Positions 13,737 to 25,800 of a stretch of 64,000 nt of DNA are shown here, piece after piece. The DNA comes from Phytoseiulus persimilis. Its lineage: Eukaryota; Arthropoda; Arachnida; Mesostigmata; Phytoseiidae. The stretch spans positions 2,052,775 to 2,116,774 of the forward strand of contig CM075104.1 in NCBI GenBank assembly GCA_037576195.1. Reading direction: 5' to 3'. Both the position numbers and the translations under genes were made by a program. Each line of letters begins with the position of its first letter. Positions within the stretch are counted from its first letter, which is position 1. The notes under the pieces are model-generated. The model saw nothing but the letters and a program-made list of their open reading frames with translations. It had not been told where the DNA came from and searched no databases.

Positions 13737-13854
13737 ATGATGCGGGCTCCAGGATTCGCGGAAGCAACGCCTTCCAGGTTTCTAGTCGCTGCCCTGAGTT
13801 TTGTGCTGCTAGCAATGACCTCGTCGACGTCCGCTTGGAGCATACGCTCATCAC
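13737..13854 (+). CDS. Exon 1: start codon and signal peptide
   Basis: ATG at 13737 is followed at once by a second ATG. The 39 codons encode an N-terminus with hydrophobic core FLVAALSFVLLAM and small residues after it (TSSTSA), a typical signal peptide with cleavage near residue 33. The donor is CAC|GTGAGT at 13855, leaving one base. Upstream in-frame stops support this as the first coding exon. Another open frame covers the same bases (13643-13858), but its phase does not fit the next exon. Confidence 0.7.
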
Positions 13855-16800
13855 GTGAGTTCCGCGTCGCAATGCCGCCAACCAACAGAGATTATTAAAT
13901 AGTTGAATGAGGAGTGCTCTGATATGGAGCAATACAATCCAGTTGCCGTGACCTCATTGTCCCTCGAGCTTTGACTAGTGTGAGTAGCGTTTGTTTCAGT
14001 TTCGAATGCCTCAGCTCTATACTTTGAAGAGAGTCTCGCCTTTCGGGTATATCTCATGCCTGAGGAGATCTTGGACTACGTTCTGCTGCCAGGCTTTGGT
14101 TGCTCGATAGTTGACGAACAGGCCTACATTAAAACGATTGTGAAGCCGAATGGCACGCTCGGAACCCTTCTGCAATGGAACAACAAAGCGCCTCCTGAGA
14201 AGAAGGATTTCACACTGAAGATGAATTGTGCAAAAGTCCCTGTCTTCCGTGACAGCGGTTCAGACCAATCGCCTACCGATGCTCCGTCACGAAGCAGGGG
14301 ACAACGTGTTGCCCGTGATGTCACTGGGACGGACGCAATACAGTTCCCGTTAGGATCCATGAGCAAGGTAATCCGCGATTTTTTTCCAGAAAAAAAGTTT
14401 CCCGCCGAGATCAGCGAGCTCGGCCATTCGAGGGCTGAGGATGGATTGGTACATCCCTTACGGAAACTCGACCTTTGTTCTCATTGAGCCGGGCCGATCA
14501 CGGAACCTTGCGGGAGATTGAGACTCACTTGCTGCCCTTCGTCCCCAGTCTGAAGACGCAGTGGAGTCAACAACCGCAGCTGAACACGGCACGTCTCCCT
14601 CAGCAATCCCACAGCAAAACACATCAGATCCAGAGCATTCCGTCGCTCCTGAGAACGAAGTCGTTCTCGAGTCGGCGAATCCTGCGATGAACTCAACCGT
14701 AGTATCGCCGACAACGACGTCCATATCAGGACTCGAATCAACGACGTCTGCGAAGCCGCCGTTGATCGAGACGACATCGCAAGCATCGTCGATCCCAACG
14801 ACCGCCTCAGCAACAACGACATCGACGACGATCACGACGCCAACAACCACTGCAATAACAACAAACGATTCGCCCCGAGCTCCTTCCAAAGAGATAACGC
14901 TCTCGACAACTCCGTCAGCAAACTCAGAAAGCATAACTGACAGCATCGGAAACGAGTCGGCCGTCGGGCGACAACCCTCGAACGGAGGAGAGCCAATTCC
15001 GGAAACATCAACTTCGGATTCGAACAAGACGGAGCAGGGATTTAGCTTAGTGGTAAGAACGGCCTCTGTTTCGTATTCTCGTGGGGGATAAGGACGGGAC
15101 ACGGGGGAAGGTTTCTTTGTCCGGGCTTTTTCTTCTTGAGTTTCCAGTCTCCGGACAGATTGATAAATAAATAGACGGTCCGCTGGCTGACAGTAGTATT
15201 GATGGGCTTTAAGCCGATTTGGCCTCAAGTCGTTCGCGAATGTCATTACTCGGAGGAAAAACTCCATCAAGTGAAACTCCTCACGTTATCGGAATTCTTG
15301 AAATTGGAAACCAAGCTGCACAGTCTGGACTTGAGGCAGAGCAGAAGATTAATTCTCCCCTTTATGCTCTTCGACCTCGGAATATAAATTCGGCTGCCCA
15401 CTGTTTTCACTAATCAGTTACCTCACCTAGTCCCATCAGAGATCTTCATCGCGCATCGATTGCATGGCCTATATGAAAGCACAAACTGTGGAAAATTGAT
15501 GAGACTCATGCTCGCGGAGTTCGTGGCTTCATTCAATCAGTCACCCGAATAGACAAGCTCAGGAGTGATGAATTTGTAACCTTCAAGCAATTTACTTCCC
15601 AGATCACGCGTGTTTCCATGGACTGCATTCATGGTCAGAAACTTTCGTCGTTCGACGACGTGAGGAACATAACCGGGTGAGTTGGACTTCATTTGAGCTC
15701 CCCTCTCCGAGGGAATTCCAATCTCCCAAATATATCCCACAAGTTCCCAAAGCGCTTGTTGGAATAGTGGATCAGACACTGCGTCAAGAGCAATGCAGCA
15801 GCCGAGAGCTGGTCGATGGAGAGGAACCCAACAATACGGCGAACCAAAGAGAAAAAAAACATTGAGCGTAGCTGGTTGTTTGATGGAACGCTTGGATTTG
15901 CCGCGGTGATACAGCGGTAAGGCTCTGTTCTGAACGACAGATATTGAGGAAACGTCGCTGCAGTGGCAGAGTGCATTTCTTCCCCCTGTCCATCACCCCG
16001 ACTGCCCCGTGAGTTCATGTACCAATTACATAACAAGAGCCCGGATACGCCCTTTTCCACGCCTACTTTGCACGAATACTGGTGTTCCAACAGAACTCGG
16101 ATTGGTCGGGTGGTTACCACCGCAGTCTTGACACGAATGCAAAACCATTGAATTTTCAGATTTTGACCTCGCATAACGAAACCGTCGCATAAAAGGGGTA
16201 GGAAGGCTGACTGGCGCCGCCTTCGCATCACTCCGGCCATGAGCTGCGATGCCCGCTCGAGCGAGTTCGGGGATGCTACCACTCAAATATCCCTGAGAAT
16301 TTTCCGGCGCCCTTCGGTTGGGACTGTCGGACGTCGAGCCGGGGGTTCGACCACCCGCTCACGACTTGAGAACCTCTTCGGGGCCTCGTTTTGGCCATCA
16401 GGTTGAGAAATGCGTCTGCACCGATTTCTACTCGCTCTCTTAATGGTCACGAGTTCGCTATCGGCTGATAGCCCTCTGTCTCATACGGAAAACCTTCCTC
16501 TGAGCTTGCTGTTGCTCGGAAGTCAAGTTTCTTCCTCTCATGAGTCATGACTGACTCACGATCAATCAACTCGGGGCAAGCCCGATTGGAATGTATCACA
16601 ACGACTCGAGTACCATCCTGAAAGCTGACTCTTGTTGACGGCTCCTAAGCGGAAACATAATGACTGCGTAGGTCTTCCAACGTCAGAAAACGTAACTGGG
16701 GTTGATCATATTTGGATATCTAATATCAGAACTGCCCCGAGCTTGCCTCTCTGCCTCCTTCAACCACTCTCCGCGTCGCGGCGGTTGCGAAATTCAAGGA

Positions 16801-19800
16801 TTCCTCATAATTGACGCGGCTTTCCTGTGAAGTTCTCGCTGGAACAAGGAGTCGAGACCAGGACCCTAGCCGGAGAATGCGTATGCTGCAAACTCAAGCG
16901 CTTGTCTTTCAGAGAATTATTCAACAACATCTCAAGAGATGAGTGAAGAGCCGATCGGCGTGTAGAATCCGAATCCTGAACGATCGTTCAACCGATCCCT
17001 TTGAATTTCGAAGGCCGATTGAGGAGCCACTGTTCGGGAGTCACTTGTAGAGGACACTCCGGCTCTTTGCTCCTCCCTCCCCGTTCCTGCCTCCGAATGG
17101 TGGATTCGGATCTGATTTCTTTGAGTTCACTGAGCCGCTACATTGATGGCAGTGAGAAGGATTCTGACGTCGAGCCTGGAGATGTGACTTCGCCAGCGAT
17201 CATTGTCTGGGCCTGGCGCCGAGTCCGTTTGCGGAACGGCTGACGGCGTGCGTTCGACATTTTGATGGAAGACGTTCGGTTCCTCCTTCGCCAAAATCTA
17301 GCGGTAAAGCGATCCGACTTTCGTTCACCTCTCCTAGCAGTCGACAACTAAAACGGCGTAAAAACTTCGCGGAGGGAGCAGAGTCAGTTATTGATTCGAA
17401 TTCGATAAATATTTACACCCAACAGTATCGGGCGAACAGTAGCAATGTGCAGAACAGCTAAATAGCAGCTGGTGATTCCAACGTCATCTGGTACCCCCTC
17501 ACTTCAAATAGAGTTTTCTCTTCGACGTCTCCGAGAGACTTATTCCAATATCCTCCGGGTATCTGTCCGGAGGCCAGTCTAAAATGACTCTCACTGGCTC
17601 TATCTCGATGCGATGGCAATTAGTTGTTTCCGGCAAACAAGTGCAGTAAAGGGCAGATTCGGCTTCAATTGCATCACTTCACCCTGTGGCGCAGTTGGCG
17701 ATGACATTGTATGTTCGTGCCATGGACAGTGCGGTAGAAACCTGTCTCGGGCACACCATGTGGAACTCATGACCATCGATGCATAATGGGCATCAGCACG
17801 GTTGGGAAGATGAGAGGACTGGAATGCATTCAACATTGAACAATCGCCGGATTCTCGTATCGTTCCTGTATATGACAAGGCATTGTTCCAAAGTTCCTGT
17901 ACTACATGGAACAAGCAGAGGAAGGCAGATCACTCTCGTCATGAATTAGCCGGAGAATATGGACAAAAAGCCGAGGGAACCCCATGTCGCGTCCGAATGT
18001 CGACCAATCACCGAACAACGGGGCGCGTACGGAATGGCTAAAAGTTTTCTTCGCACCTCGAGCAGAACAATCTATTCGTTTTGGAGATGGGTTCAGCGTT
18101 CTCCCGTTTTTGCCCTTCTCACAACGTCGTTCGTTCTCTCGTCGACGACTCCATGGAACTGCTGCTAGAGCCGCACAATGAAGCCATTCATCGCAAAGGC
18201 TGATCCCGACAAGAAAATAGCTGGTGATCGACACAAGCGCCCGAGGGCGATTCCCAGACGAAACACAAAGAAAGGATTAGAGTTATCAAAGTTTGTATGG
18301 GAGCGTTGAGCGACCTTTCTCCATCAGCCAACCGAGAATACAATATTCTACCGTGTCTCCACTTTTCTCGTGCAACATACGGTAAGCACGATATATTTGA
18401 CGAGTCGGGCTCCGTGTGGGGCCGAGTGACTTGATGTGGCAGAAGTTTTGAGCCGACGTTTGCGAAGGATTGCTCGAGCTCGATGCTCGAAGCATGCTGG
18501 CGAGGCTACAGCGCGGAACCCCATAAATGTATCTCCAAACGAATCCCGAACATGGGTTGGTCGACTCGTGGCGAGCGCATCACAGATTAGATCCGTTCCA
18601 TAGGAATCACGTCAGGTGGTTTTCCCGAATTCGATAAATACAAGCTTCGAGCTGGAAATTTTTCAGAATGGTCGTCGCTGACCTTATGACTGATCATAAT
18701 GATAAAAGATAATTATGGCCAAAGGGTCGAAATGGCGGGAGAGTCCAAATTGTAGCAGCATTGGCCACCGCACCTGCGAATTCGCATCCCCCTAGCTTGC
18801 CTCCTCAAAGTTCTCGCTTCTGAGAGCGCACTCCCGAAACGCACAGTTGAACGAAAGTTGCAAATCAGGGCTCTCCGCTCACGACGAGGGCAGCGCTTCG
18901 GATTCGGGGATACAGAGGAGTTCGGAGAAGGGTTCATGGTCCCCAGTCATGGTAGCGACAGGAGAGCGTCTTTGCGGCGAAAGACTCTCTAGCGTTCCTC
19001 GCTTCTCTAACGGGTTTGAGAAGGGGTCGGCGATGGAAGAAAGACATTCAAGTCATCCCTAATAATATGAGGGGACCAGAGCGGTTGGGGTATTCCGTGT
19101 TCCGGTGGGCGGAGAAGCCCGAGAGAGCGGTGCAAGTTTGCGCGGTTATCTTCACCAACAATGATGGTGTTCAGCGCTTCGGGATTCCGCCGAATAGACC
19201 TCTAATGATTTCAGGAACCGACAGCCCAAAACGTTCCGGCACCAATCCTCGTGTCCGAATTCATAGGTCTGGCCGCTAATGGGATCTCAACTTTCGCGGG
19301 ACACTAGCGCGGACGCCTCCGATCCGTGAGAATGCAACCATACGAGGATAATTGTTTCCGAGCCTGCGAACATAATCCCGCGGCGCGCGTCTAGATTCCG
19401 TAGGCCTTGATCGCAGTTCTTCGGCGACGGGGCGACATCTCGTCAATGGATCCACCGTAAGGCGTCACATGGGAATTCGGCATGAGCTAGAGAACATATA
19501 GGCAGAATTCCATGGAATTTCTGAGCCCGGCTCGTTGTGCTTTTCCGTAAGGTCTCCCTTCGAGCTTTGCAACGGGGCGAGCACCGAAACCTTATCACTT
19601 AGAGCACTTTATTGAATCTCGCCGCAACGCTGTCGGGAGAACCTCGCCGATTCATGGAAGGACTACGGGAAGCGTGAGGGTTGCGACAGGAATGAAATCG
19701 AATCAAGCAGTACTCAGGAGAGAACGGGCTCGCTGCGCATCATAAACCCGGAAATTGAGGGAGAGGATTACCGCCGTGCTCACCCACCGCACGCCCACGG

Positions 19801-22800
19801 AACCGAACTGCGTTATCAACGGATACTTCCGTCGCTGTTATTCATTTGATCAAACTCCTCCCGCTGCCGTGCCGTATTTGACTGGCTCCTTCCATTTCTC
19901 ATCTCCAAAATGCAATCAGTGGCCGAATCGTCTCCACACGGGCCCACGGCAAGATCTAAAAGCGCCGACGAGTCATGCAGCTCCATGCCATTCACATCAC
20001 TATGGAGACCCTTCTGGTAGACACTTAGTTTCCTGTCCCGTACAGAATTTCGTGCGGCGGTGCCGTGTGACTAGGCCTTCACTAGCCTAGGTATCCGCGG
20101 ATCCAGATCTGCAGGATCAACGAGATATTCGCGGATCCGGATCCGCAAGACCAGCGCACATTTGATCGTGGAATTCCATGAGAAAATGGTCGTAGGGCAA
20201 ACACGGATTACCTGTCTCTTGTTGTGGTTATCGCCCGTGGCTCCGTAGCCCACTGGTGTCAGCCGTACAGGGTATTTTCAAGTCTTTGAACAAGGAACTC
20301 GCCCTTCTCCGAGCTGGTGGCGGTAAGGTCCGCCTCCTGAAAGTGTGCCATCAGATTTGCAAGAATTTGTAGGTGAGAAATTCGTAATGATAGGATACAA
20401 CCCTCTCAAGATTTCCCCAACTCGCTTTTTGATGTACATAGTTCATTGTATGCTTGGTATTTTACAGTAAATTAAACAATAAGTTCATTTTGCGAGTTGC
20501 CGACATGGATGCAAGAGCTTATGTAGTATGTACTTGGCCTTTCTTCTCTCACTGCTCCCCCATATCACGTTATGAAAAGAAGATGCACTGAACCACGCCT
20601 TGAGGACAGCGTGCTGCGACTCTATTTGGTAGCAATGAGCTGGAAACAGTTTGAGTCGACTGTGAAACTTTGCGGATGCGTTCTGCAAAGATCCGCGGAT
20701 CTCAAAATTCGCGGATATTTGGAAGGGTGATCAGCTACCGGCGCAGGCGAACGGATGGCTGAGTTGACGAGTTCACTAAGTCGGCCGCAGCGACCGTTCG
20801 TTCGTTCACAATGGAAAAGCCCCTTTCACACTGTTAGTGGCGAGCTCTGTGTCGCCGTTTGCTGTTATAAAACCCGCCATTTCGACTTCTGATTCTCCAC
20901 GGGAGCCTGCCGCAACAGTACCTGGTCCCCAGCTCTGAGAGCTTATGAACAGGTCGCAGCCCGTCGCGATAAGTGACTCAGAAGGGTCACATCGTTCCCG
21001 GAACGAAAATTGGCATCAAGATAAGGGCAAAAGCAATTGGGTAGTTGGGGTTCTCGGGGGGAGTGTCTGAGACCTGGGTCGGAAACTACGAAGAGAACCG
21101 TTTTTCTAAGAGGCACCGTTCCGCCGGACATGTCGTTTTTCAAGACACGCTGATCGCGACAAGAGCTCCCATTCCTTCCGGAGCACGTTGCTGCTCGTAG
21201 GTTGTGTCGTTGCCCAATCACAACCGATCTATTATTCTTCTCCAGGGAGCTCGAAGCTGCTATATCCAACCGAACGGAGTTCTCGACAACAGTCCTTAAG
21301 GATTCTTCATCCGACGAAAAGCAACCGCCATGTTTGGTGCTGCCCAAAGAAGTTCGAGTTCTCGAAGCCCAATACGTTCTTTTCGCCCTCGGCCTCAACG
21401 CAACCAGTGGCGAACCGATTCGTGCTGGCCACATGCTGCAGTGAGTGGAATCTCCGCGAAAACGACGAGAACCAGATATAAGGGGCCAAGCCCGTCAGTC
21501 AGCTGATTGATCTCTTCCTTAACCGCTTACTTTGGTCAGCTGGGTGTAATGAAGCAGGTGAATTCTATCGGAGAACACAGGAGGCTGCAGTTCTAGCTCT
21601 ATCGTTACAGATCCTGCGGCTACGAAAACTGGCGACCCGGAAACGACTTCCTTGCGGAAGCAGCGCACGTTCGCTTTCTGGATGTGAAACTGTTCCAGTT
21701 GCAGGTGTTGAGCATCTGTTTGGCTGCAGCTGTCATCGTATTCGCCTTGTCAGCGGTGTTCCTTTGCACCAAGTGGAGACTCGCGTGAGTATGCTCTTCT
21801 CGTGGGGACGTTATCTACAGGAATCCTAATTGCGGTATCGCAAGCGAAAATATGAGGAATCACGCGCCACAAGGAGTGTTGTGGATCGTCGGAACTATCG
21901 TTTCTCTCTGTGTGAGCCTCTACAGATGACTTCTTGGGTCTGAGCAGTTTTTTACCGTATGTATGCCCATTTCTATCCCATCTCGATTGGGGGTTCAGTC
22001 TTCGGGGATATCTCGATCCTTTTCGTGCTGGGAACACTGATTTGCGCGCCTGGAAAAGTCCGAAGAGTTCGATCCGCACTGGGAAGTCGCAATGGATCTG
22101 AAAGTGCTTATAACCGTGCGGTATCTGCCCGCGGGGGCACATTGTGGTTCCCGCGGCGAAGTTGGAGTTCTCGGATAGACTCGCAGGAAGAACGCGTCTC
22201 CACGGAGTGAGATCTGGCCCCCATTCCGATGAATGGGTTCGTCGCTTGAACGGAGGACAACTTTGTTTCCGACCTCCGACCCAGGAGCGAAAACTCCATC
22301 ATCCACGGGGGGCATCCCTCATACGATCTTCGTCCCCCTGTTTTCCTATTCTTTCCTCACTGTACGCTGCGGGACAGGTAAAGGCACTGGATAGGGCGGC
22401 AATTTCGGCAAAACAGAGATTTCGAGCATTATTCATCCGGCACTTCTTCAGCGACCGAATCCAGAGGTAGGGACCGCCTTCAAGAATTCAGTTTGTTCTG
22501 GGAATTCCCTGGAGGGGCTCCCATTTGTTCACCAAGCTCCTCCCAATTAGCTGCATTGTCGGAGTGATTTGCTGTCCCCGATGTTTTGCTCGCTCCGAGG
22601 TCGAGTCGACATCGACGTTCTATCGACAGTCCCCCAGCTCCTCCGAATTCTATCATACGCCCCGATTCGTCACTCACATGAGCCCACATCTTTGGGCTCA
22701 TCTATCAGAACGCTCCTGGTGAGCTATATCTGGAACGTCTCTGGATCTTGCGTAGTGAGTTGTGACCGTCGCCTCGCGGGGTTGCACATTGGCTCCAGGA

Positions 22801-25800
22801 GCCGCCACTTTGGCAAGATCGGTCGCGTGGGTTCCGACCCGGTAACAAACTTCAGGTAACTCTTTTTTCCGGACAGGTACCAGAGCTAGTGTGCTCAGCG
22901 AGAATGGGGTCGGCGTCCAGTGAACCCGTCTCCGGGGGCCACGCATCAGCAGGGTGGGAGAGTTTTGAACACGCTCCTTGAATCGGCCTCAGATGAAAGT
23001 CCCGGCGAATTCGACGCTCGTGAATTTCTCCTCTGTTCGCCGGGCAGTTTCTGAGGAGCGTGCAGTGGAATCCCTGATCTCTGAACGAAAGAAATGCTGA
23101 AGCCGGAAAAAAAATCCGCGTTTTTGAAAGTTTTGGTCCCCATAGTTCGCCACTGATCTCCATCCCACAAACGTGGGTGAAAATCGAGTGTATACAATCC
23201 CAAGAATCAACACGGCCTGATGTGTTTCTGGGCTTCCCTGGATTTTCTCTTTGTTGGGCGGAATCAACGCCTTGCTGGGTTTTCGGGAGAGATTCTCTGC
23301 TGCAACGCCCGGCCCGCGTGAATGCCTGTATCTCGATTAGATCTCTGCAGCAGCTGCATTTCTCTCATTTGATTCTTTCCTCAGAGAACTTGCTGGATGA
23401 GAAGAATGATCGCTTCCTCCGATTAGTGTCCCAAGAGGCGGATCTCTCGACTTTGGTTTATTGATTGCCGCCTCAAGTTGTCTTCTTCTTTACAGGGTGC
23501 GAGGATCGCGCGGAGAAGCACACGACGAGTTTTACATAAAAACCTTCCACACAAAGTACGTAGCTCTCTCGCCGAGGATTCAATAACTTCTCAGTGCATC
23601 GCACGCTACGATATTCAAGGCGAGATGAGATTCATTTACCCATGATGGAGAAATTCCGAAGGCCGCTCGTTCCTCGGTTGTAGTTCCCCGGTGTTTGTGA
23701 ACACACGAATGCGGAAGGGATCATGCGAAACGGGTCTTCATCGACCAGATCTGATACTCCGTATGATTTCTCTTATCCTCTGCGGCGTTTTCTTCCTTAT
23801 CCTCCACTGAGCTCTGGAATTCTTGACGGCCGGTTGAGAAAGTTTCAGATTCCAATACTCGCGGCCGCTCGCACACTTGCACCGTCCTGCTCGGAAATGA
23901 AATTACGATAGGTACCCGCGGCCCCTTGACATTCGGATGATTCTTGAAGAGTTGTTCCAAGTCCTTGGCCTTCATAGTGAGGTTCATGAATATTAGAGAG
24001 GCTCTGCCCGTCTGTCCAACAGCGCCCCAGACGCTGTGGCCTCCAACGAGAAGGCGCTCCTTTAAGCGGGGATATATGATAGAAACGATGGCAGCCATCA
24101 GGCCAATGAGGACTGATCTCTGCCCGTCGCTGAAGATCTGAAGATTTTCGTTTGCTCCGAGCTCGAGTAGATCCATCCTGGCGCTTTGGAGGATCTCCGT
24201 GAATCGTTGTAAGGAGTTGCTTGCTTTTGATTCTGACGAACTCGATGTGAGTCGATACTTAATGACTTTTCAAGCTGTGCTCCGTCGCACTCACTATTCC
24301 CACCTCGTCTGAATCAGAGCGGCGGAGACGTTCTCGCTGCTCGCATTCCTCGAAGTTTATTCTATTACATCTCACGTTGTATCGAATTGAGGACTACTGC
24401 TCAACTTTTTCGGTTGTGCCATTATTCAGACAAGGCGATGCAGCTGGTTTCGTTGCAGTGATATCCAGGAGCAATCGCTTCGATCTCCTCCATTATAGTC
24501 ATCGGAGATGCTACCTCACGCGAAAGCAAAAACAAGCTTCGTTGTGTAAAACATGTACTGTCGCTGCATGCTCGCACATATTGTGGACCTCTAGTATAAG
24601 TGTCTCCGATCTAAGCCGGCAAATAGTGTTTTCTGTTGATTCGTGCAATGGACCGTAGACCTCCAATCATGTCGCTACGTGCCGCTGTCAGAGAAAATCA
24701 TCGTCGTGTTTCTTTCACAGGGAACACCAGTACGCTGCGAATGGAGATGATTTCTACGGCTTCCCCACGATCAGACGAGACAGGTGAGTTAGCTTCAGGT
24801 AGTTTCCGAGGATCACATAATTTAGCCCGTTCAGACATCCTCTGTTGGGGGTTCTGAGGACCGAGTGTCAACGAGGATCGTGGCTCCACTGATGGGCAAA
24901 CACGTCTTTTAACCTCCAATAAGAGTTGGAGCATCTGTTGATTCGAATCTTACCGCTTGCAAAAGGGGCAAATGGGGCTTGCAAAGGACGGGCGTTAAAT
25001 GTTCCGGACAACCGAAGTGTTTGGCGGGGGCCACAGATGGTGGTTGTTATTGCGATAATCTTGTCTACACAGACTCAAAAAGCGCTGAGAGACACAGAAA
25101 CGATCTCCCGGGGGAGAAGTTTCAGGAATCGGGAGATTCCTGATGTCCTGTCGGAGTTAAATGCGCCTCAATGAGCAGACCTTTTACTCGAGAAAATCCC
25201 CGCATAGCTATGAGAGAATATTCGTGACGGCCAGAGACTGTTCTTCGGTGATGTCGCCTCAACTTCTCCCCCTCATCATCATGTTTCCCGATCCGGAGCC
25301 TCGAACGAATGAGATCTGGACGAATCCCCAGCAAGATCCTCCCCAGAGTCGAGAACCGTTGCTCGCCCAATTCGGAAATATCACTCCGCTTAAGCAGGAA
25401 GCCACATTCAGATTGAAACCTGAGTGAAGCTTTCTCACGTTCTGCCAACGTGCATCAGCACTTTTCACAGGAGTCCAAACACCGCCAGCGCGACACCGAA
25501 CTCGATTGGCGGTAGTTCTTTCGTCAATGATGCTTTTCAAGACGGAGAAGATCACCAGAATCTCCCTGCACCACCACCAGAGCTGCGAACCTGCATTATC
25601 AACGACGCAAACTTCACTGAAGTTCCTCTGCACAACGTACGTAGAACTCATCGGGTCAATTTCAGCTAACCGCTAGAGTGATCCTGATTTGAATGGTCGG
25701 ACTGGGTGCTCTCCAACACGGGTTTCAGACATTCGCTCTGCAGGGTTCCAGTTGCTTGGTAACCCCGCCCGAAATCGGCAGCTGCCCAGCTTGGTATCGT

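Noticed and set aside
13643-13858. Frame overlapping exon 1 of the mucin-like gene
   Set aside because: Although bounded by a TTTGCAG acceptor and the same GTGAGT donor, it leaves two bases and cannot join exon 2, whereas the frame with the signal peptide can.
14458-15270. 270-codon minus-strand frame rich in Val, Asp and Ser
   Set aside because: It is the exact reverse of the Thr/Ser-rich stalk exon; ACG/TCG-type repeats make both strands open. The plus strand has phase-matched splice sites, the minus strand none.
15900-15950. tRNA-like D-arm and anticodon-arm pattern
   Set aside because: No T-arm or GGTTCGA-type B-box follows; not a tRNA.
15689-16282. 197-codon minus-strand frame
   Set aside because: Low-information sequence without motifs, antisense to an intron; no splice partners.
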